A stretch of 64,000 bases of DNA from Bacillus tequilensis KCTC 13622 (GCF_000507145.1 NZ_AYTO01000009.1:62001-126000), one strand, 5' to 3'. Counted from the first letter of the stretch, positions 8,984-24,590 are shown. Notes: generated by a model not told the origin, from the sequence alone. Numbers and translations are program-made.

Positions 8984-10015
8984 TTACTTTTTCGCCATAT
9001 ATTTATTCAAAAACGAGTCTGCGTCAGAAATTTGTGTGCCTTTGTAATAGTACTTCACAATTTGATCAACTGTTTTGCCTTCTTTCGCCATAAAATTCGC
9101 GCCATATTGGCTCATCCCGACACCGTGTCCAAATCCTTTTGTCGTGACGGTGATCGTGTCTCCGTTTCGCTTCCATTCAAAATCTGCTGAATTGAGGCCC
9201 AGCTTTTCGCGTATGTCTCTTCCTTTCAGCGTCTTGCCGTTAATAATGGCCGTTGCGACCTGGCGGCCCGGTGTCTCTCCGGTAATTTTCCCGACGTCGG
9301 AGGATCCATCCAGTTTGACGCCAAGCTTTTGCTCAAATTCCGCCGCTGTAAAGGTTTTCGTTGCCAAGTATTTCGGCGACTTTTTATCCCAGGCGCTTTT
9401 GACGCTTTTTAGATAAGGGATGGCACTTGTCCAATAGGCTTCTGCATTTTCAGTGTAGCCGTTGCTTGTGGAGAAAAAAGAGGCTTCAATCGGCTTGTTG
9501 TTGTACGTTAAGATTTTGCCTTGCGTGCTGGCGACCGCATCAGTGATTTTTTTCAGCTTCGCTTCATACCTCGCGCCCCACTGCTTTTTCAGCTCCGCTT
9601 TGCTTTTATACACTTGGAACATCTGTGTATCATCTACCAGCGAGCCTTTAGGAGCCTCTACCGCTGAATTTGAGACCATCAGCCTGACAATAAACGTTCT
9701 GGCGGCGAGAGCCTGGGATTTCAGCGCTTCAGATTCAAAGGTGGCCGGCATTTCGGAGGCGACGACCCCAATCACATACTCTTCAAGCGGAATGTTTTCT
9801 ACGGATTGATTCGCGGTTCGATAGACGGGAATAGAAACAGGTGATGCTTTCAAGGTTTCCGCTCCTTTTGATGCTGGTTTCGTCCTGACTGCTGTCTTTC
9901 CTGATTCTGCACTGATGCCCGCTTCTTTGTTATGCTGGAACGGGATGACCAAAAGTGTGGGAATCAAGAGAATTAATGCACATAGTACAGATAGTGTGAT
10001 TACGAATTGTTTCAT
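8984..10015 (-). CDS. spoIID: Stage II sporulation protein D (peptidoglycan lytic transglycosylase)
   Basis: Mother-cell lytic transglycosylase that acts with SpoIIM and SpoIIP to thin septal peptidoglycan and drive engulfment. 343 aa, the usual length: one N-terminal membrane anchor (about 5-27), a spacer, then the SpoIID catalytic domain. Recognisable blocks are YVIGVVASEMPATFESEALK, which carries the conserved catalytic Glu, QALAARTF, and the C-terminal GFGHGVGMSQYGAN. A good sigma-E promoter lies upstream, matching its known mother-cell expression. Confidence 0.96.
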   Translation of the reverse strand: MKQFVITLSVLCALILLIPTLLVIPFQHNKEAGISAESGKTAVRTKPASKGAETLKASPVSIPVYRTANQSVENIPLEEYVIGVVASEMPATFESEALKSQALAARTFIVRLMVSNSAVEAPKGSLVDDTQMFQVYKSKAELKKQWGARYEAKLKKITDAVASTQGKILTYNNKPIEASFFSTSNGYTENAEAYWTSAIPYLKSVKSAWDKKSPKYLATKTFTAAEFEQKLGVKLDGSSDVGKITGETPGRQVATAIINGKTLKGRDIREKLGLNSADFEWKRNGDTITVTTKGFGHGVGMSQYGANFMAKEGKTVDQIVKYYYKGTQISDADSFLNKYMAKK

Positions 10016-10052
10016 ATTCAGCTGCCTCCTGCTCGGAATTCGACTCTAGTCT

Positions 10053-10082
10053 AATCTATGGGCAGAGACAAGCTAATATGAC
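10053..10082 (-). promoter_or_regulatory. Sigma-E promoter of spoIID
   Basis: Minus-strand GTCATATT (10075-10082), 14-bp spacer, CATAGATT (10053-10060). This fits the sigma-E consensus (KMATATT-N14-15-CATACANT) closely and lies 38 bp upstream of spoIID. Confidence 0.8.
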
Positions 10083-10160
10083 TCTCGTTTTGGACAGAAA
10101 CTTAATTTGTTATTTACGTATTCTTTTTTGCTATTTTGCGCATAATGATGATAATACACG

Positions 10161-10200
10161 AAAAATAAAAAACCAGTATGCCAGAGTGACATACTGATTT
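10161..10200 (-). terminator. Intrinsic terminator of murAA
   Basis: Minus-strand stem around CAGTATG / CATACTG extended by AAAT and GTTT, followed by a U-rich tract, 11 bp past the murAA stop. Confidence 0.85.
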
Positions 10201-10210
10201 TCAAGTAAGT

Positions 10211-11521
10211 TTATGCGTTTAAGTCAGAAACGACTTCTTTGTTCTCTTGCTCAGAAGCAGACTCATCATTTACACGTTCGATGTCTGCGCCGATAGCCGC
10301 AAGCTTCTTATGGAAATCAACGTAACCGCGGTCTAAGTGCTTCAGTTCAGTAACACGTGTATGACCTTCAGCCACTAACCCCGCAAGAATCAGCGCTGCA
10401 CCCGCACGCAAGTCCGTCGCTGCAACTTCTGCTCCCTGAAGTTGTACAGGGCCGTTAATGATGACAGAACGTCCTTCAATCTTGATATCACCATTCATCC
10501 GGCGGAATTCTTCCGCATGCATAAAACGGTTTTCAAAAACAGTTTCTGTAATCATGCTTGTGCCGCTTGCACGAAGCAGAAGCGCCATCATTTGTGACTG
10601 CATATCAGTCGGGAAGCCCGGGTGAGGCATTGTTTTAATGTCGATCGGTTTGAGTTCTTTCGGACCGATGACACGCAGGCCTTCACCTTCATCCTTAATC
10701 GTTACACCCATCTCTTCCATTTTAGCAATTAAAGAGGTGAGGTGTTCAGGAACCGCTCCTTTAACTAGTACGTTTCCTTCAGTGATTGCAGCGGCAACCA
10801 TAAATGTGCCCGCTTCAATACGGTCAGGAATAATATGATGTTTTACACCGTGAAGCTTTTCGACTCCTTCGATTTTGATGGTGCCGGTACCCGCTCCGCG
10901 GATTTTTCCGCCCATGCCGTTGATATAGTTTGCTAAATCAACGATTTCAGGTTCTTTCGCCACGTTCTCCAGCGTTGTTGTTCCTTCAGCTAGAGCGGCT
11001 GCCATAATCAGGTTCTCTGTAGCTCCTACACTTGGGAAGTCCAGATAGATTTTTGCGCCTTGCAGACGGCCTTTTACTTCAGCTTCGATGAAGCCGTTGC
11101 CGACTTTGATTTCTGCGCCCATCGCTTCAAAACCTTTTAGATGTTGATCGATCGGTCTGGAACCAATTGCGCATCCGCCCGGAAGCGCAACTCTTGCATG
11201 ACCTGTACGCGCAAGAAGCGGCCCCATGACAAGCACGGACGCACGCATTTTACGTACATATTCAAAAGGTGCTTCAGTTTGCAAAGCGTATGAAGCATTC
11301 ACAGTCACTTCATTATTTTCAAAATGCACATCTGCTCCTAAATGACGCAACACTTCATTAATTGTATATACATCGGAGAGCGTAGGTACATCACAAATTA
11401 CGCTTTTTTCTTCACTTGCTAACAAAGATGCAGCGATAACAGGTAAAACGGCATTTTTAGCGCCTTCAACTTTGACTGTGCCGTTTAACTTTTGACCGCC
11501 GCGGACGATGATTTTTTCCAA
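10211..11521 (-). CDS. murAA: UDP-N-acetylglucosamine 1-carboxyvinyltransferase MurAA
   Basis: First committed enzyme of peptidoglycan precursor synthesis: transfers enolpyruvate from PEP to UDP-GlcNAc in the cytoplasm, and is the target of fosfomycin. 436 aa EPSP-synthase fold with the active-site loop [14 protein letters not shown] (catalytic Cys near 117) and the N-terminal [12 protein letters not shown]. Upstream of spoIID and downstream of ywmB as in B. subtilis. A second MurA (murAB) sits 27 kb away in this window. Confidence 0.96.
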   Translation of the reverse strand: MEKIIVRGGQKLNGTVKVEGAKNAVLPVIAASLLASEEKSVICDVPTLSDVYTINEVLRHLGADVHFENNEVTVNASYALQTEAPFEYVRKMRASVLVMGPLLARTGHARVALPGGCAIGSRPIDQHLKGFEAMGAEIKVGNGFIEAEVKGRLQGAKIYLDFPSVGATENLIMAAALAEGTTTLENVAKEPEIVDLANYINGMGGKIRGAGTGTIKIEGVEKLHGVKHHIIPDRIEAGTFMVAAAITEGNVLVKGAVPEHLTSLIAKMEEMGVTIKDEGEGLRVIGPKELKPIDIKTMPHPGFPTDMQSQMMALLLRASGTSMITETVFENRFMHAEEFRRMNGDIKIEGRSVIINGPVQLQGAEVAATDLRAGAALILAGLVAEGHTRVTELKHLDRGYVDFHKKLAAIGADIERVNDESASEQENKEVVSDLNA

Positions 11522-11554
11522 GGTATTCCCCTCCGCGTCCCTAAATTCTCTATA

Positions 11555-12295
11555 TTAATATTCAGTCGTAACGATTGGTGTGCCAACCGTAACGGTATGT
11601 TTTCCGCCCATTCCTGCACTTCTAAGTGCAATTTGCAAATTCATTCTGTGTTTCGAGGTCATGATGGACTCTTCCCACTCATCTGTAAACGCAGAAATAG
11701 AAACGAAATTTGGCTCAACTACATGTTCTACAGATCTTGCTTGAAATTCGTTTAATAACTGATTTGCTTTTTTTTGCAAAACAATATTCATATTATCATC
11801 TACATGACCATTTAGACAAGTAAAAATAACTACTTTTTCTTGGAATATCCCGAGTGTGTCCCGTTCAAACTGTTCATATGTATCATTCCAGCTATCCGGT
11901 GTCTCAAGACTCATTTGCTCATATAATAAATACGAAGTTGGGTTATGTTTTTTGAGGGTTGTGACAAGTTGCAGTCTAAAAGAAGTGTGATTTTTTTTGT
12001 CAGTATATGTGCCGATTGCCTTTACGATTTTATCTTCCTGTGCAATTACCCAATGATATTGACGATACTCTAGTTTTAAACGTTGCACTTTTTGATAAAA
12101 TTCTTTCTTGGTCATCGACATGTTTTGTTTTGCATGCAATGTCCACTTATCTATTGACACATCTTGGCGCTCCATCCCCTCTGCCATTTGGGCTAACGGC
12201 GTTAACTCACTCGCATGGATTGTATGGAAAACCGCAATGACGAAGCTTAACATGACGGATATGATAATGGCGTGGCTTACTTGTTTTTTCTTCAT
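11555..12295 (-). CDS. ywmB: YwmB conserved secreted/membrane-anchored protein
   Basis: 246 aa with an N-terminal hydrophobic segment (MKKKQVSHAIIISVMLSFVI) and a soluble domain with no catalytic motif I recognise. The family is known only structurally (YwmB/TATA-box-binding-like fold) and has no assigned role. The chosen ATG at 12295 has GGGGGAAAG 6 bp upstream; another ATG two codons earlier is also possible. It lies between murAA and ywzB on the same strand. Confidence 0.8.
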   Translation of the reverse strand: MKKKQVSHAIIISVMLSFVIAVFHTIHASELTPLAQMAEGMERQDVSIDKWTLHAKQNMSMTKKEFYQKVQRLKLEYRQYHWVIAQEDKIVKAIGTYTDKKNHTSFRLQLVTTLKKHNPTSYLLYEQMSLETPDSWNDTYEQFERDTLGIFQEKVVIFTCLNGHVDDNMNIVLQKKANQLLNEFQARSVEHVVEPNFVSISAFTDEWEESIMTSKHRMNLQIALRSAGMGGKHTVTVGTPIVTTEY

Positions 12296-12419
12296 ATTCA
12301 TCTTTCCCCCTTATCCCCAGTTTTGCCGGGGGCAAGAGGCGCCATACGTAAAAATCTTCGTCAAAACTCGAGCTATTCGCTTCCCCAACCATTCCCGTGA
12401 TTATGGGAGTTAAAACCTA

Positions 12420-12650
12420 TTAAAATAGATAGGGAAGCTGCTGTGAATAATTGAGGTAATCTAAAAAGAAATTCGCAGCGGTCGTTCCAATGGCGATTGT
12501 CAGTAAAATCATCAGGAGTCTCGCCTGAATGACTTTGCCTTTTTTAATTAACGGATCTATATTGACGGCTTGAAGCGCCCACCAAGTCACTGCTATAAAA
12601 ATCAGGTGAACGACAATGCCGATTGCAGCCTGCTGTCCCAATACACTCAT
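12420..12650 (-). CDS. ywzB: YwzB, DUF1146 family membrane protein
   Basis: 76 aa with two transmembrane helices (about 8-30 and 43-65) separated by a basic loop (KKGKVIQAR). Matches the DUF1146/YwzB family, found beside the ATP synthase and murA genes in many Firmicutes; function unknown. AAAGGAG precedes the start. Confidence 0.82.
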   Translation of the reverse strand: MSVLGQQAAIGIVVHLIFIAVTWWALQAVNIDPLIKKGKVIQARLLMILLTIAIGTTAANFFLDYLNYSQQLPYLF

Positions 12651-12819
12651 CTATTACACTCCTTTCTCCGCGTTCATACCCTTTCTTATTATATAAGAAG
12701 CACAGATAAAGATGATACATTTTATACAGAATGGAATAATCATCTAAATCTAGGGCTAATCCCCGCTTAAAGTACGATTCTTTTACATGGTATACTTTAC
12801 TGGAAAGGAGCTGGCAAAT

Positions 12820-13293
12820 ATGGATCATTCTTTTTTTCAGCCTGAAAAGCAATACGGTGAGGACCTGCCAATTTTTGAACAGGAATGGGAAGCTATTGCA
12901 TTCTATTATGATTATAGACAGTCACAGATTGAAGAACTGAATGAATTGTGTCAGTTTTATAACATTTCTCTTACCTATACGAGAGAAAGCCTTGAAGAGC
13001 TTGAAAACCTTTATTTTCAAAGTATACAAGAGCTTTTGCTAGCTGATTGGAATCTTCCTATTGAAGAATTCGAGAAAATGATCAGTGTTTATCTTATAGA
13101 TTGCGTGATTGCCCACCATGAAGATGCTGAATGGGTTGTAAAACCTTATCCGTATACAGACGGCGCATATACAATGGGCTTCAGAAGACACCGCAAATCA
13201 TGGCACACAATGAATACCTGCGACGGTTTATACTTGCGCCAAAAAGAGGATCAGCCGCTGCTGTCTCTGTTTGACTCTCTTGTGCGTTCATAA
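12820..13293 (+). CDS. ywmA: YwmA conserved hypothetical protein
   Basis: 157-aa acidic soluble protein (MDHSFFQPEKQYGEDLPIFE...) with no domain I can assign. The start at 12820 is chosen because AAAGGAG lies 8 bp upstream, while the in-frame ATG at 12787 has none. It is the only plus-strand gene between the convergent atp operon and the divergent ywzB-murAA group, and shares a bidirectional terminator with atpC. Confidence 0.75.
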   Translation: MDHSFFQPEKQYGEDLPIFEQEWEAIAFYYDYRQSQIEELNELCQFYNISLTYTRESLEELENLYFQSIQELLLADWNLPIEEFEKMISVYLIDCVIAHHEDAEWVVKPYPYTDGAYTMGFRRHRKSWHTMNTCDGLYLRQKEDQPLLSLFDSLVRS

Positions 13294-13326
13294 AAAAATC
13301 CTTCTCGTAAAGAGAAGGATTTTTTC
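13292..13326. terminator. Bidirectional terminator between ywmA and atpC
   Basis: 9-bp stem ATCCTTCTC / GAGAAGGAT flanked by A and T runs on both sides, between convergent ywmA and the end of the atp operon. Confidence 0.93.
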
Positions 13327-13737
<411 letters not shown>

Positions 13738-13748
13738 CTAGGACCAGA

Positions 13749-16078
<2,330 letters not shown>

Positions 16079-16133
16079 TCATCTGCGTAAAAAGAGAGAA
16101 AAAGAGAACCTTTTTCTCTCATCAGCATTCGAG

Positions 16134-17642
<1,509 letters not shown>

Positions 17643-17658
17643 TTAGGTTTCACCCCTT

Positions 17659-18204
17659 CTATCGATTTTCCCCGGCTAGCTGACGTTCAATGCGCTGAAG
17701 CTTTCCGCTTACGCTGCCGTCAAAAATCCGGTTTCCAATGCGGACTTTAATGCCGCCTATTAAATCCGTCTGCACTTCATTTCTGATTCTCAGTGAAGCG
17801 ACTCCGGCTTTTGTTGCAAACACTTGTGATAATGATAAAATTTCCGCTTCCGTCAGCGGTTTCACTGAATATACGGTCGCGTCTTCTATTTGACGAGCCT
17901 CATTTGCGAGTTTGATGAACTCATCTGTGAGCTCAGGTACAATCGCGGCACGATGGCGGTCAATCAAAAGAAAAATCGTATTGAGTACAGACTGTGACAA
18001 AGAGCCAAATGTATTCTGAATCAGCTCTTTTTTCTTCGCAGCCGGCACCTTCGGATGGTTTAACACATCATTAAGCGCTTTTTCATTTTGAAATACTTGT
18101 TTTACAACAGTTAACTCTTCTTCTACTTGATTCAGCTGAGCGGACTCATTGGCGATATCAAAAAGAGCTAACGCATATCGTTTCGAGACAGCTGATCCAC
18201 TCAT
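17659..18204 (-). CDS. atpH: ATP synthase F1 delta subunit
   Basis: 181-aa peripheral-stalk subunit joining F1 to the b-subunit dimer. Typical start [15 protein letters not shown] and C-terminal [20 protein letters not shown]. Its start codon overlaps the atpF stop by 4 bp (ATGA), so the two are translationally coupled. Confidence 0.95.
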   Translation of the reverse strand: MSGSAVSKRYALALFDIANESAQLNQVEEELTVVKQVFQNEKALNDVLNHPKVPAAKKKELIQNTFGSLSQSVLNTIFLLIDRHRAAIVPELTDEFIKLANEARQIEDATVYSVKPLTEAEILSLSQVFATKAGVASLRIRNEVQTDLIGGIKVRIGNRIFDGSVSGKLQRIERQLAGENR

Positions 18205-18713
18205 CGGCTCTCTCCTACCTCTTTAAGATAGTCCTGGATCAATTTCTCTTGAGCTTGTTCATCCAGTTCTTTTTCGATCACTTTCGACGCAATCATGACA
18301 GAAAGAGACGCTACTTGCTCACGGAGAGCAGAAACCGCCTGTTCTTTTTCCTTCACGATTTCAGTTCTAGCTGCTTCTTTCAGACGTTCAGATTCTGCAC
18401 GCGCAGCCTGAACAATCTCTTCTTTTTGCTTCTCTCCCAGTTTCTTTGCGTTTTCGATAAGAGTTTGGGATTCCTGTCTTGCTTCTTTTAAAAGAACGCG
18501 CTGCTCTTCAATCAGCTGCTGCGCTTCTTTATTTTTTTCTTCAGCAGACGTAATTTCTCCAGCGATGTGGTCTTCACGCTGTTTCATTATGTTTAATAGC
18601 GGCCCTAAAGCGTATCTCTTTAGAAGCGCTAATAAGATTAACATAGCTAACAGTTGGAACAGGATATCTCCGCCGTTAAACGACAATCCTAGTTCAAGTG
18701 GTAATTGAGACAT
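18201..18713 (-). CDS. atpF: ATP synthase Fo b subunit
   Basis: 170 aa: one N-terminal membrane helix (about 15-33) then a long charged coiled coil (roughly 40-150) that forms the stator. Overlaps atpH by 4 bp. Separated from atpE by a gap that contains a strong hairpin. Confidence 0.95.
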   Translation of the reverse strand: MSQLPLELGLSFNGGDILFQLLAMLILLALLKRYALGPLLNIMKQREDHIAGEITSAEEKNKEAQQLIEEQRVLLKEARQESQTLIENAKKLGEKQKEEIVQAARAESERLKEAARTEIVKEKEQAVSALREQVASLSVMIASKVIEKELDEQAQEKLIQDYLKEVGESR

Positions 18714-18814
18714 CTACTACGGCAACTCCCTTCTGCAGGTTTTTCTTTGCTGATCCAGCAGCCGCACTTGTCTCTTTTCAGCCGGCAAGGCGGGTTGCTT
18801 ATCAGACATAAAGC

Positions 18815-18850
18815 AATGGCGAAGGTTCTCTTGGAATGATCTTCGCCATT
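18815..18850 (-). other. Intercistronic hairpin between atpE and atpF
   Basis: Perfect 10-bp stem AATGGCGAAG / CTTCGCCATT with a 16-nt loop in the atpE-atpF gap. On the minus strand it is not followed by a U run, so it is not a terminator. It more likely stabilises the upstream atpIBE message or separates expression levels of the c subunit from its neighbours. Confidence 0.65.
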
Positions 18851-18875
18851 TTTAGTTCATATAAGGCTTTTATGC

Positions 18876-19103
<228 letters not shown>

Positions 19104-19133
19104 TTAAGATGTTATCCGTTTGGATATAATGTT

Positions 19134-20259
<1,126 letters not shown>

Positions 20260-20507
20260 CAATTATCTGTCTCCTGATGAAAAAATAATGTCTATCTTGG
20301 ATACGGCAAAAATCAGCGGTTAACCCTAGTAGAAGACCTTTTTTGACCGGCAAAACGGGCCTGTTCGAAAAAATCATTCATCCGCAAGCCTTGCAGGGAT
20401 GCTGTTTCATTCGCTTAAATAAATCCTCATAATACGGGTTTTCTGAGAGGATTCACATTGAGGATGAGGACTATATTGAAAGCTATGAAAACCTTCTCAT
20501 AATACCC
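20260..20507 (-). other. Long leader of the atp operon with two overlapping mini-ORFs
   Basis: About 250 nt separate the inferred start site from atpI. A 7-bp stem (20447-20453 with 20422-20428) ends in GAGGATT. This is followed by a 10-codon ORF (20378-20410, MKQHPCKACG), whose stop overlaps, as ATGA, the start of a 22-codon ORF (20313-20381, MNDFFEQARFAGQKRSS...). Their RBSs are weak. No terminator is visible in the leader. Whether the ORFs are translated is unknown. Confidence 0.4.
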
Positions 20508-20513
20508 TCGTTT

Positions 20514-20542
20514 AGCATACAATAGCCCCCAACAAGTGTCAA
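20514..20542 (-). promoter_or_regulatory. Sigma-A promoter of the atp operon
   Basis: Perfect TTGACA (20537-20542), 17-bp spacer, TATGCT (20514-20519) on the minus strand, giving a start near 20507. Confidence 0.88.
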
Positions 20543-20644
20543 TCTGTTTAAAGTTAAAAAACTTTTTATACTGTACGCCTCCACAGAATGTTCACATTTT
20601 CACCTATAATTGTATACAAACTGGCCGAATATCAAATAACTGGA

Positions 20645-20676
20645 TAAAAAAGAAAACCCTTTTAAGGGGTTTTCTT
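20645..20676 (-). terminator. Intrinsic terminator of upp
   Basis: Minus-strand stem GAAAACCCC / GGGTTTTC with a short loop and a U run, next to the upp stop and about 100 bp upstream of the atp promoter. Confidence 0.88.
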
Positions 20677-20679
20677 TTT

Positions 20680-21309
20680 TTATTTTGTTCCAAACATACG
20701 GTCTCCCGCATCTCCAAGCCCCGGAACAATATAACCTTTTTCGTTTAGTTTTTCATCAAGTGCCGCAATGTAAATATCTACGTCAGAATGATGCTTCTGC
20801 AATTCTTCCACACCCTCAGGAGCCGCTACAAGACACATGAAACGAATATGTTTCGCACCGCGTTTTTTGAGGCTGTGAATGGCTTCAACTGCGGAACCGC
20901 CTGTGGCCAGCATCGGGTCAACCACGATGAATTCACGCTCTTCTACGTCGGACGGAAGCTTGACATAGTATTCCACGGGTTTTAAGGTTTCAGGATCACG
21001 ATACAGACCGACATGTCCCACTTTTGCCGCAGGGATCAGCTTTAAGATGCCGTCAACCATTCCCAATCCAGCTCTGAGAATAGGAACGACTCCAAGTTTT
21101 TTCCCTGAGATGACTTTCGATTTCGCAGCCTGAACCGGTGTTTTGATATCCACCTCTTCCAGGGGAAGATCGCGGGTGATTTCAAATGCCATGAGTGTTG
21201 CAACTTCGTCTACAAGCTCTCTAAAATCCTTCGTACCTGTATTTTCATTCCGTATATATGTCAGCTTGTGCTGAATTAAAGGATGATCAAATACATAAAC
21301 CTTTCCCAT
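20680..21309 (-). CDS. upp: Uracil phosphoribosyltransferase
   Basis: 209-aa salvage enzyme making UMP from uracil and PRPP. The PRPP-binding motif [15 protein letters not shown] (about 130-145) and the C-terminal [13 protein letters not shown] uracil-binding region are intact. Between glyA and the atp operon, with its own terminator. Confidence 0.97.
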   Translation of the reverse strand: MGKVYVFDHPLIQHKLTYIRNENTGTKDFRELVDEVATLMAFEITRDLPLEEVDIKTPVQAAKSKVISGKKLGVVPILRAGLGMVDGILKLIPAAKVGHVGLYRDPETLKPVEYYVKLPSDVEEREFIVVDPMLATGGSAVEAIHSLKKRGAKHIRFMCLVAAPEGVEELQKHHSDVDIYIAALDEKLNEKGYIVPGLGDAGDRMFGTK

Positions 21310-21402
21310 ACAGTGTTTCAGCTCCTTTTTTATTGTCCCATCAACAAATACACACTTCTATTGATTCTACAAAAAAAGACATGGAGTTTCAAGAACATCG
21401 TC

Positions 21403-21437
21403 AAAAAACCCGCCGGCCATAAGCCGAGCGGGTTTTT
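21403..21437 (-). terminator. Intrinsic terminator of glyA
   Basis: Minus-strand stem AAACCCGC / GCGGGTTT with a GGC-rich inner stem, followed by six U, 6 bp past the glyA stop. Confidence 0.88.
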
Positions 21438-21442
21438 TGATT

Positions 21443-22690
21443 TTAGTAGTCTAATTCTTTATATAAAGGAAACTTATCGGTCAGAGCAGCTACACGCTGT
21501 CTTGCTTCCTCAAGTTTTCCTTCATCTTCGTGATTTTTCAACGCAAGCGCAATGATGGCTCCGACTTCGTCCAATGCGTCTCCGTCAAAACCGCGGCTTG
21601 TCACAGCAGCTGTACCAAGACGGATGCCGCTTGTTACGAAAGGTTTTTCCGGATCGTATGGAATCGCGTTTTTGTTAGACGTAATACCGATTTCATCAAG
21701 CACGTGCTCAGCAACCTTACCTGTCAATCCGAGAGAACGCAGGTCAACAAGGATAAGGTGGTTGTCAGTTCCGCCAGAAACGAGCTGGACGCCCTCTTTC
21801 GTTAATGCTTCAGCCAGGCGTTTTGCATTGGAAATGACGTTTTGCGCATATGTTTTGAAATCGTCCTGCAATACTTCACCAAATGAAACTGCTTTTGCGG
21901 CAATAACGTGCATTAGCGGGCCGCCTTGAATGCCTGGGAAGATGGATTTATCAATTTTCTTGCCGAACTCTTCACGGCAAAGGATCATACCGCCGCGAGG
22001 TCCGCGAAGTGTTTTATGTGTTGTTGTTGTTACGAAATCAGCGTAAGGAACAGGGTTTGGATGAAGGCCTGCCGCAACAAGTCCTGCGATATGCGCCATA
22101 TCCACCATGAAATAAGCGCCGACTTCATCAGCAATTTCACGGAATTTCTTAAAGTCGATTTCACGAGGATACGCACTTGCTCCTGCTACGATAAGCTTCG
22201 GCTTATGAGCGAGGGCTTTTTCACGCACGTCATCGTAATCAATATATTGAGTTTCTTTATCTACACCGTACTCAACAAAGTTATATTGAACACCGCTGAA
22301 GTTGACTGGGCTTCCGTGTGTTAAATGACCGCCGTGGGAGAGGTTCATCCCAAGTACAGTATCGCCTTGTTCCAAAATCGTGAAGTACACTGCCATGTTT
22401 GCTTGCGCGCCTGAATGCGGCTGAACGTTTACATATTCCGCTCCAAAGATTTCCTTCGCGCGGTCACGAGCGATATCTTCAACGACATCGACGTACTCAC
22501 ATCCGCCATAGTAACGTTTGCCCGGATATCCTTCAGCGTATTTATTTGTCAAAACAGATCCTTGTGCTTCCATCACCGCTTCACTTACAAAGTTCTCAGA
22601 AGCAATCAACTCGATCTTTGTCTGTTGGCGTTCACGCTCATTTTTAATGGCGTTAAACACTTGTTCGTCTTGCGCAGGTAAATGTTTCAT
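21443..22690 (-). CDS. glyA: Serine hydroxymethyltransferase
   Basis: 415-aa PLP enzyme interconverting serine and glycine and charging tetrahydrofolate with one-carbon units for purine and thymidylate synthesis. PLP-lysine motif [15 protein letters not shown] (about 220-234), N-terminal [10 protein letters not shown]. Two PurR-type boxes lie upstream, in keeping with its role in purine supply. Confidence 0.97.
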   Translation of the reverse strand: MKHLPAQDEQVFNAIKNERERQQTKIELIASENFVSEAVMEAQGSVLTNKYAEGYPGKRYYGGCEYVDVVEDIARDRAKEIFGAEYVNVQPHSGAQANMAVYFTILEQGDTVLGMNLSHGGHLTHGSPVNFSGVQYNFVEYGVDKETQYIDYDDVREKALAHKPKLIVAGASAYPREIDFKKFREIADEVGAYFMVDMAHIAGLVAAGLHPNPVPYADFVTTTTHKTLRGPRGGMILCREEFGKKIDKSIFPGIQGGPLMHVIAAKAVSFGEVLQDDFKTYAQNVISNAKRLAEALTKEGVQLVSGGTDNHLILVDLRSLGLTGKVAEHVLDEIGITSNKNAIPYDPEKPFVTSGIRLGTAAVTSRGFDGDALDEVGAIIALALKNHEDEGKLEEARQRVAALTDKFPLYKELDY

Positions 22691-22804
22691 CAGCGAGATC
22701 CTCTCCTATCCGTATCCTGTTCTTTGTTTTTACCACCACTATTGTACATGGTTTTTAAGACCGATGTAAAAGATTATTTTAAAAAAATCAAAATTTTTAT
22801 TGGT

Positions 22805-22849
22805 AAAAACGAATATTGACGACTTAAATTTAAAGTAAAGTTCGGAATT
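22805..22849 (-). promoter_or_regulatory. PurR operator (two PurBoxes) upstream of glyA
   Basis: On the minus strand AATTCCGAACTTT (22837-22849) is an exact match to the PurBox consensus AWWWCCGAACWWT. An inverted, weaker copy AATATTCGTTTTT (22805-22817) follows after 19 bp. glyA is a known PurR-repressed gene in B. subtilis. Confidence 0.75.
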
Positions 22850-22867
22850 TATTCCGCCGCTTTAAAA

Positions 22868-22896
22868 TAAAAGAAAAGACTGGCCATGCAGTCCTT
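22868..22896 (-). terminator. Intrinsic terminator of ywlG
   Basis: Minus-strand stem around GGACTG / CAGTC followed by a U-rich tract, next to the ywlG stop. Confidence 0.75.
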
Positions 22897-23439
22897 TCAT
22901 TCACACCCATAAACCGCCCGTACTCCGCCGATCAGTTTCGGCCGCGTACGCGCTAATGTCACATGCGCTGCTCCAAGACTGTTTTGAGAGACGCGCACAG
23001 GGACAGCCACCGGCTTCAGATGCATGCCGATAAACGTATCGCCTATATCTATTCCAGCGTCAGCTTGAATGGTTTCGACAAGAACGGGAGACTTCATCTG
23101 CTTAAATGCATAAGAAGCCATCGCCCCGCCCGCTTTTGGAACGGGTACGGCAGAAACAGTCGGAAGCATAAACAGCTTAGCCGTTTCTTCCTCTATGACA
23201 AGCGCCCTGTTCAAATGCTCGCAGCATTGAAACGCGAGATGGATTCCCGTTTTTTCCTGAAGATCAGCAAGTCCGCTGTAGATGCTTTCAGCGATGTCTA
23301 CACTGCCCGATGTGCCGATCCGGCTGCCGGCCACTTCGCTCGTGCTGCATCCAAGGACGAAGAGCTGATCTTGTTTCAATCCCGCTTGCTCCTGAAATTC
23401 AGACAGCATCGTACTCCACGTTTGTTTGATCTCATCCAT
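22897..23439 (-). CDS. ywlG: YwlG, UPF0340 family protein
   Basis: 180-aa soluble protein of the UPF0340 (DUF436) family, no assigned reaction. Conserved stretches are [21 protein letters not shown] near the N-terminus and [14 protein letters not shown] mid-protein, the latter with adjacent cysteines. 12 bp downstream of rpiB and likely in one transcript with it. Confidence 0.88.
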   Translation of the reverse strand: MDEIKQTWSTMLSEFQEQAGLKQDQLFVLGCSTSEVAGSRIGTSGSVDIAESIYSGLADLQEKTGIHLAFQCCEHLNRALVIEEETAKLFMLPTVSAVPVPKAGGAMASYAFKQMKSPVLVETIQADAGIDIGDTFIGMHLKPVAVPVRVSQNSLGAAHVTLARTRPKLIGGVRAVYGCE

Positions 23440-23451
23440 TGAACTGCACCC

Positions 23452-23901
23452 CTATAGGTTTTTCTCTTCATAATCTGAGATTTTTCCAATACGCGTTTGA
23501 TGTCTTCCCCCGGTAAACTCAGTGGTCAGCCAGATTTTTGCAATTTCACGAGCCAAGCCGGGGCCGATCACCCGTTCACCCATCGCGAGGATGTTTGTGT
23601 CATTATGCTCTCTCGTTGCTTTGGCGCTGAATGTATCGTGCGCCAGCGCACAGCGGATGCCTTTGACTTTATTAGCGGAAATGCTCATGCCGATGCCTGT
23701 CCCGCAAATTAAAATACCTCTGTCAACTTCACCGCTTACCACTTTTTCGGCCACCGGAAAAGCATAGTCCGGATAATCTACAGATCCGCTGCCGCAGTCA
23801 CAGCCCATATCAATATATTCAATTTGCAATTCGTCCATTAACTCTTTGATTTCATTTCGAATGTGAACGCCGCCATGATCCGATGCTATGGCTACTTTCA
23901 T
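23452..23901 (-). CDS. rpiB: Ribose-5-phosphate isomerase B (YwlF)
   Basis: 149-aa RpiB/LacAB-family isomerase interconverting ribose-5-P and ribulose-5-P in the pentose phosphate pathway. Motifs: IASDHGGVHIRNEI with the substrate-binding DHGG, VDRGILICGTGIGMSISANK with the active-site Cys, and the ERVIGPGLAREIAKIWL block. Named ywlF in B. subtilis. Confidence 0.9.
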   Translation of the reverse strand: MKVAIASDHGGVHIRNEIKELMDELQIEYIDMGCDCGSGSVDYPDYAFPVAEKVVSGEVDRGILICGTGIGMSISANKVKGIRCALAHDTFSAKATREHNDTNILAMGERVIGPGLAREIAKIWLTTEFTGGRHQTRIGKISDYEEKNL

Positions 23902-24062
23902 CAGCTTTTCCTCCCAGCGTGTGTGATGCGGCGCCCGCTATGTTCTATGTTGACCGCGCTGCCTATCCGCTCTTTCATTCACACCATGTGATGTGCTTTT
24001 CACTATATTCTACTCCTTCACGCAGGATTTGCAAATGACCTGTTTGCAGATTTTCTGACAAC

Positions 24063-24515
24063 TTACATGCCGTCTTTTTTCAGCTGTTTTGCCAGCTGCC
24101 GAAGAAGCTCTTCAAGCTCATCTCTTGTTTGTTTATAAATATCAATTGAGCCGCCGAACGGATCGATGACGTCCCCATGGCTGCCTGTGACGTATTCTTT
24201 CAGCGTAAACACTTTATCACGATAACGTGCAAATTGGCTGGCAATAAGCTGCTTATGCTGATGGGTCATAGTCAGAACCAAATCAGCCGATTCCATATGC
24301 TCTTCAGTTAGCGGAGAAGACGCATGATTCAAGGCAATATGTTTTTCAAACAGCGCTTCGACAGCTTGAGGCGTCGCTCTCCCATTAGGCGAAGCAAACA
24401 CGCCCGCCGAACGGACACTGACATTCAGCCCTTCCGTTTCCGCAATTGATTTAAAAAGCGCCTCAGCCATTGGGCTGCGACACGTATTTCCAGTACAGAC
24501 AAAAATAATATTCAT
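24063..24515 (-). CDS. ywlE: Protein-arginine phosphatase YwlE
   Basis: 150-aa low-molecular-weight phosphatase fold. The catalytic loop CTGNTCRS (CX5R; Cys7, Arg13) carries the Thr after Cys7+3 that in B. subtilis YwlE selects phospho-arginine over phospho-tyrosine. The general acid Asp is in GDVIDPFGG. It reverses McsB arginine phosphorylation. The start at 24515 is preceded by GGGGTG at 6-bp spacing and gives the B. subtilis length; an ATG three codons upstream is less favoured. Confidence 0.94.
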   Translation of the reverse strand: MNIIFVCTGNTCRSPMAEALFKSIAETEGLNVSVRSAGVFASPNGRATPQAVEALFEKHIALNHASSPLTEEHMESADLVLTMTHQHKQLIASQFARYRDKVFTLKEYVTGSHGDVIDPFGGSIDIYKQTRDELEELLRQLAKQLKKDGM

Positions 24516-24550
24516 GTCAGTCACCCCTTATTTTTCTCTATTATATATGA

Positions 24551-24584
24551 AGAAAAAAGAAACGGCGACTTCGTTTCTTTTATT
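24551..24584 (-). terminator. Intrinsic terminator of mntP
   Basis: Perfect 9-bp stem AAAGAAACG / CGTTTCTTT with a 7-nt loop and U run, 7 bp past the mntP stop. Confidence 0.85.
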
Positions 24585-24590
24585 GGTATA

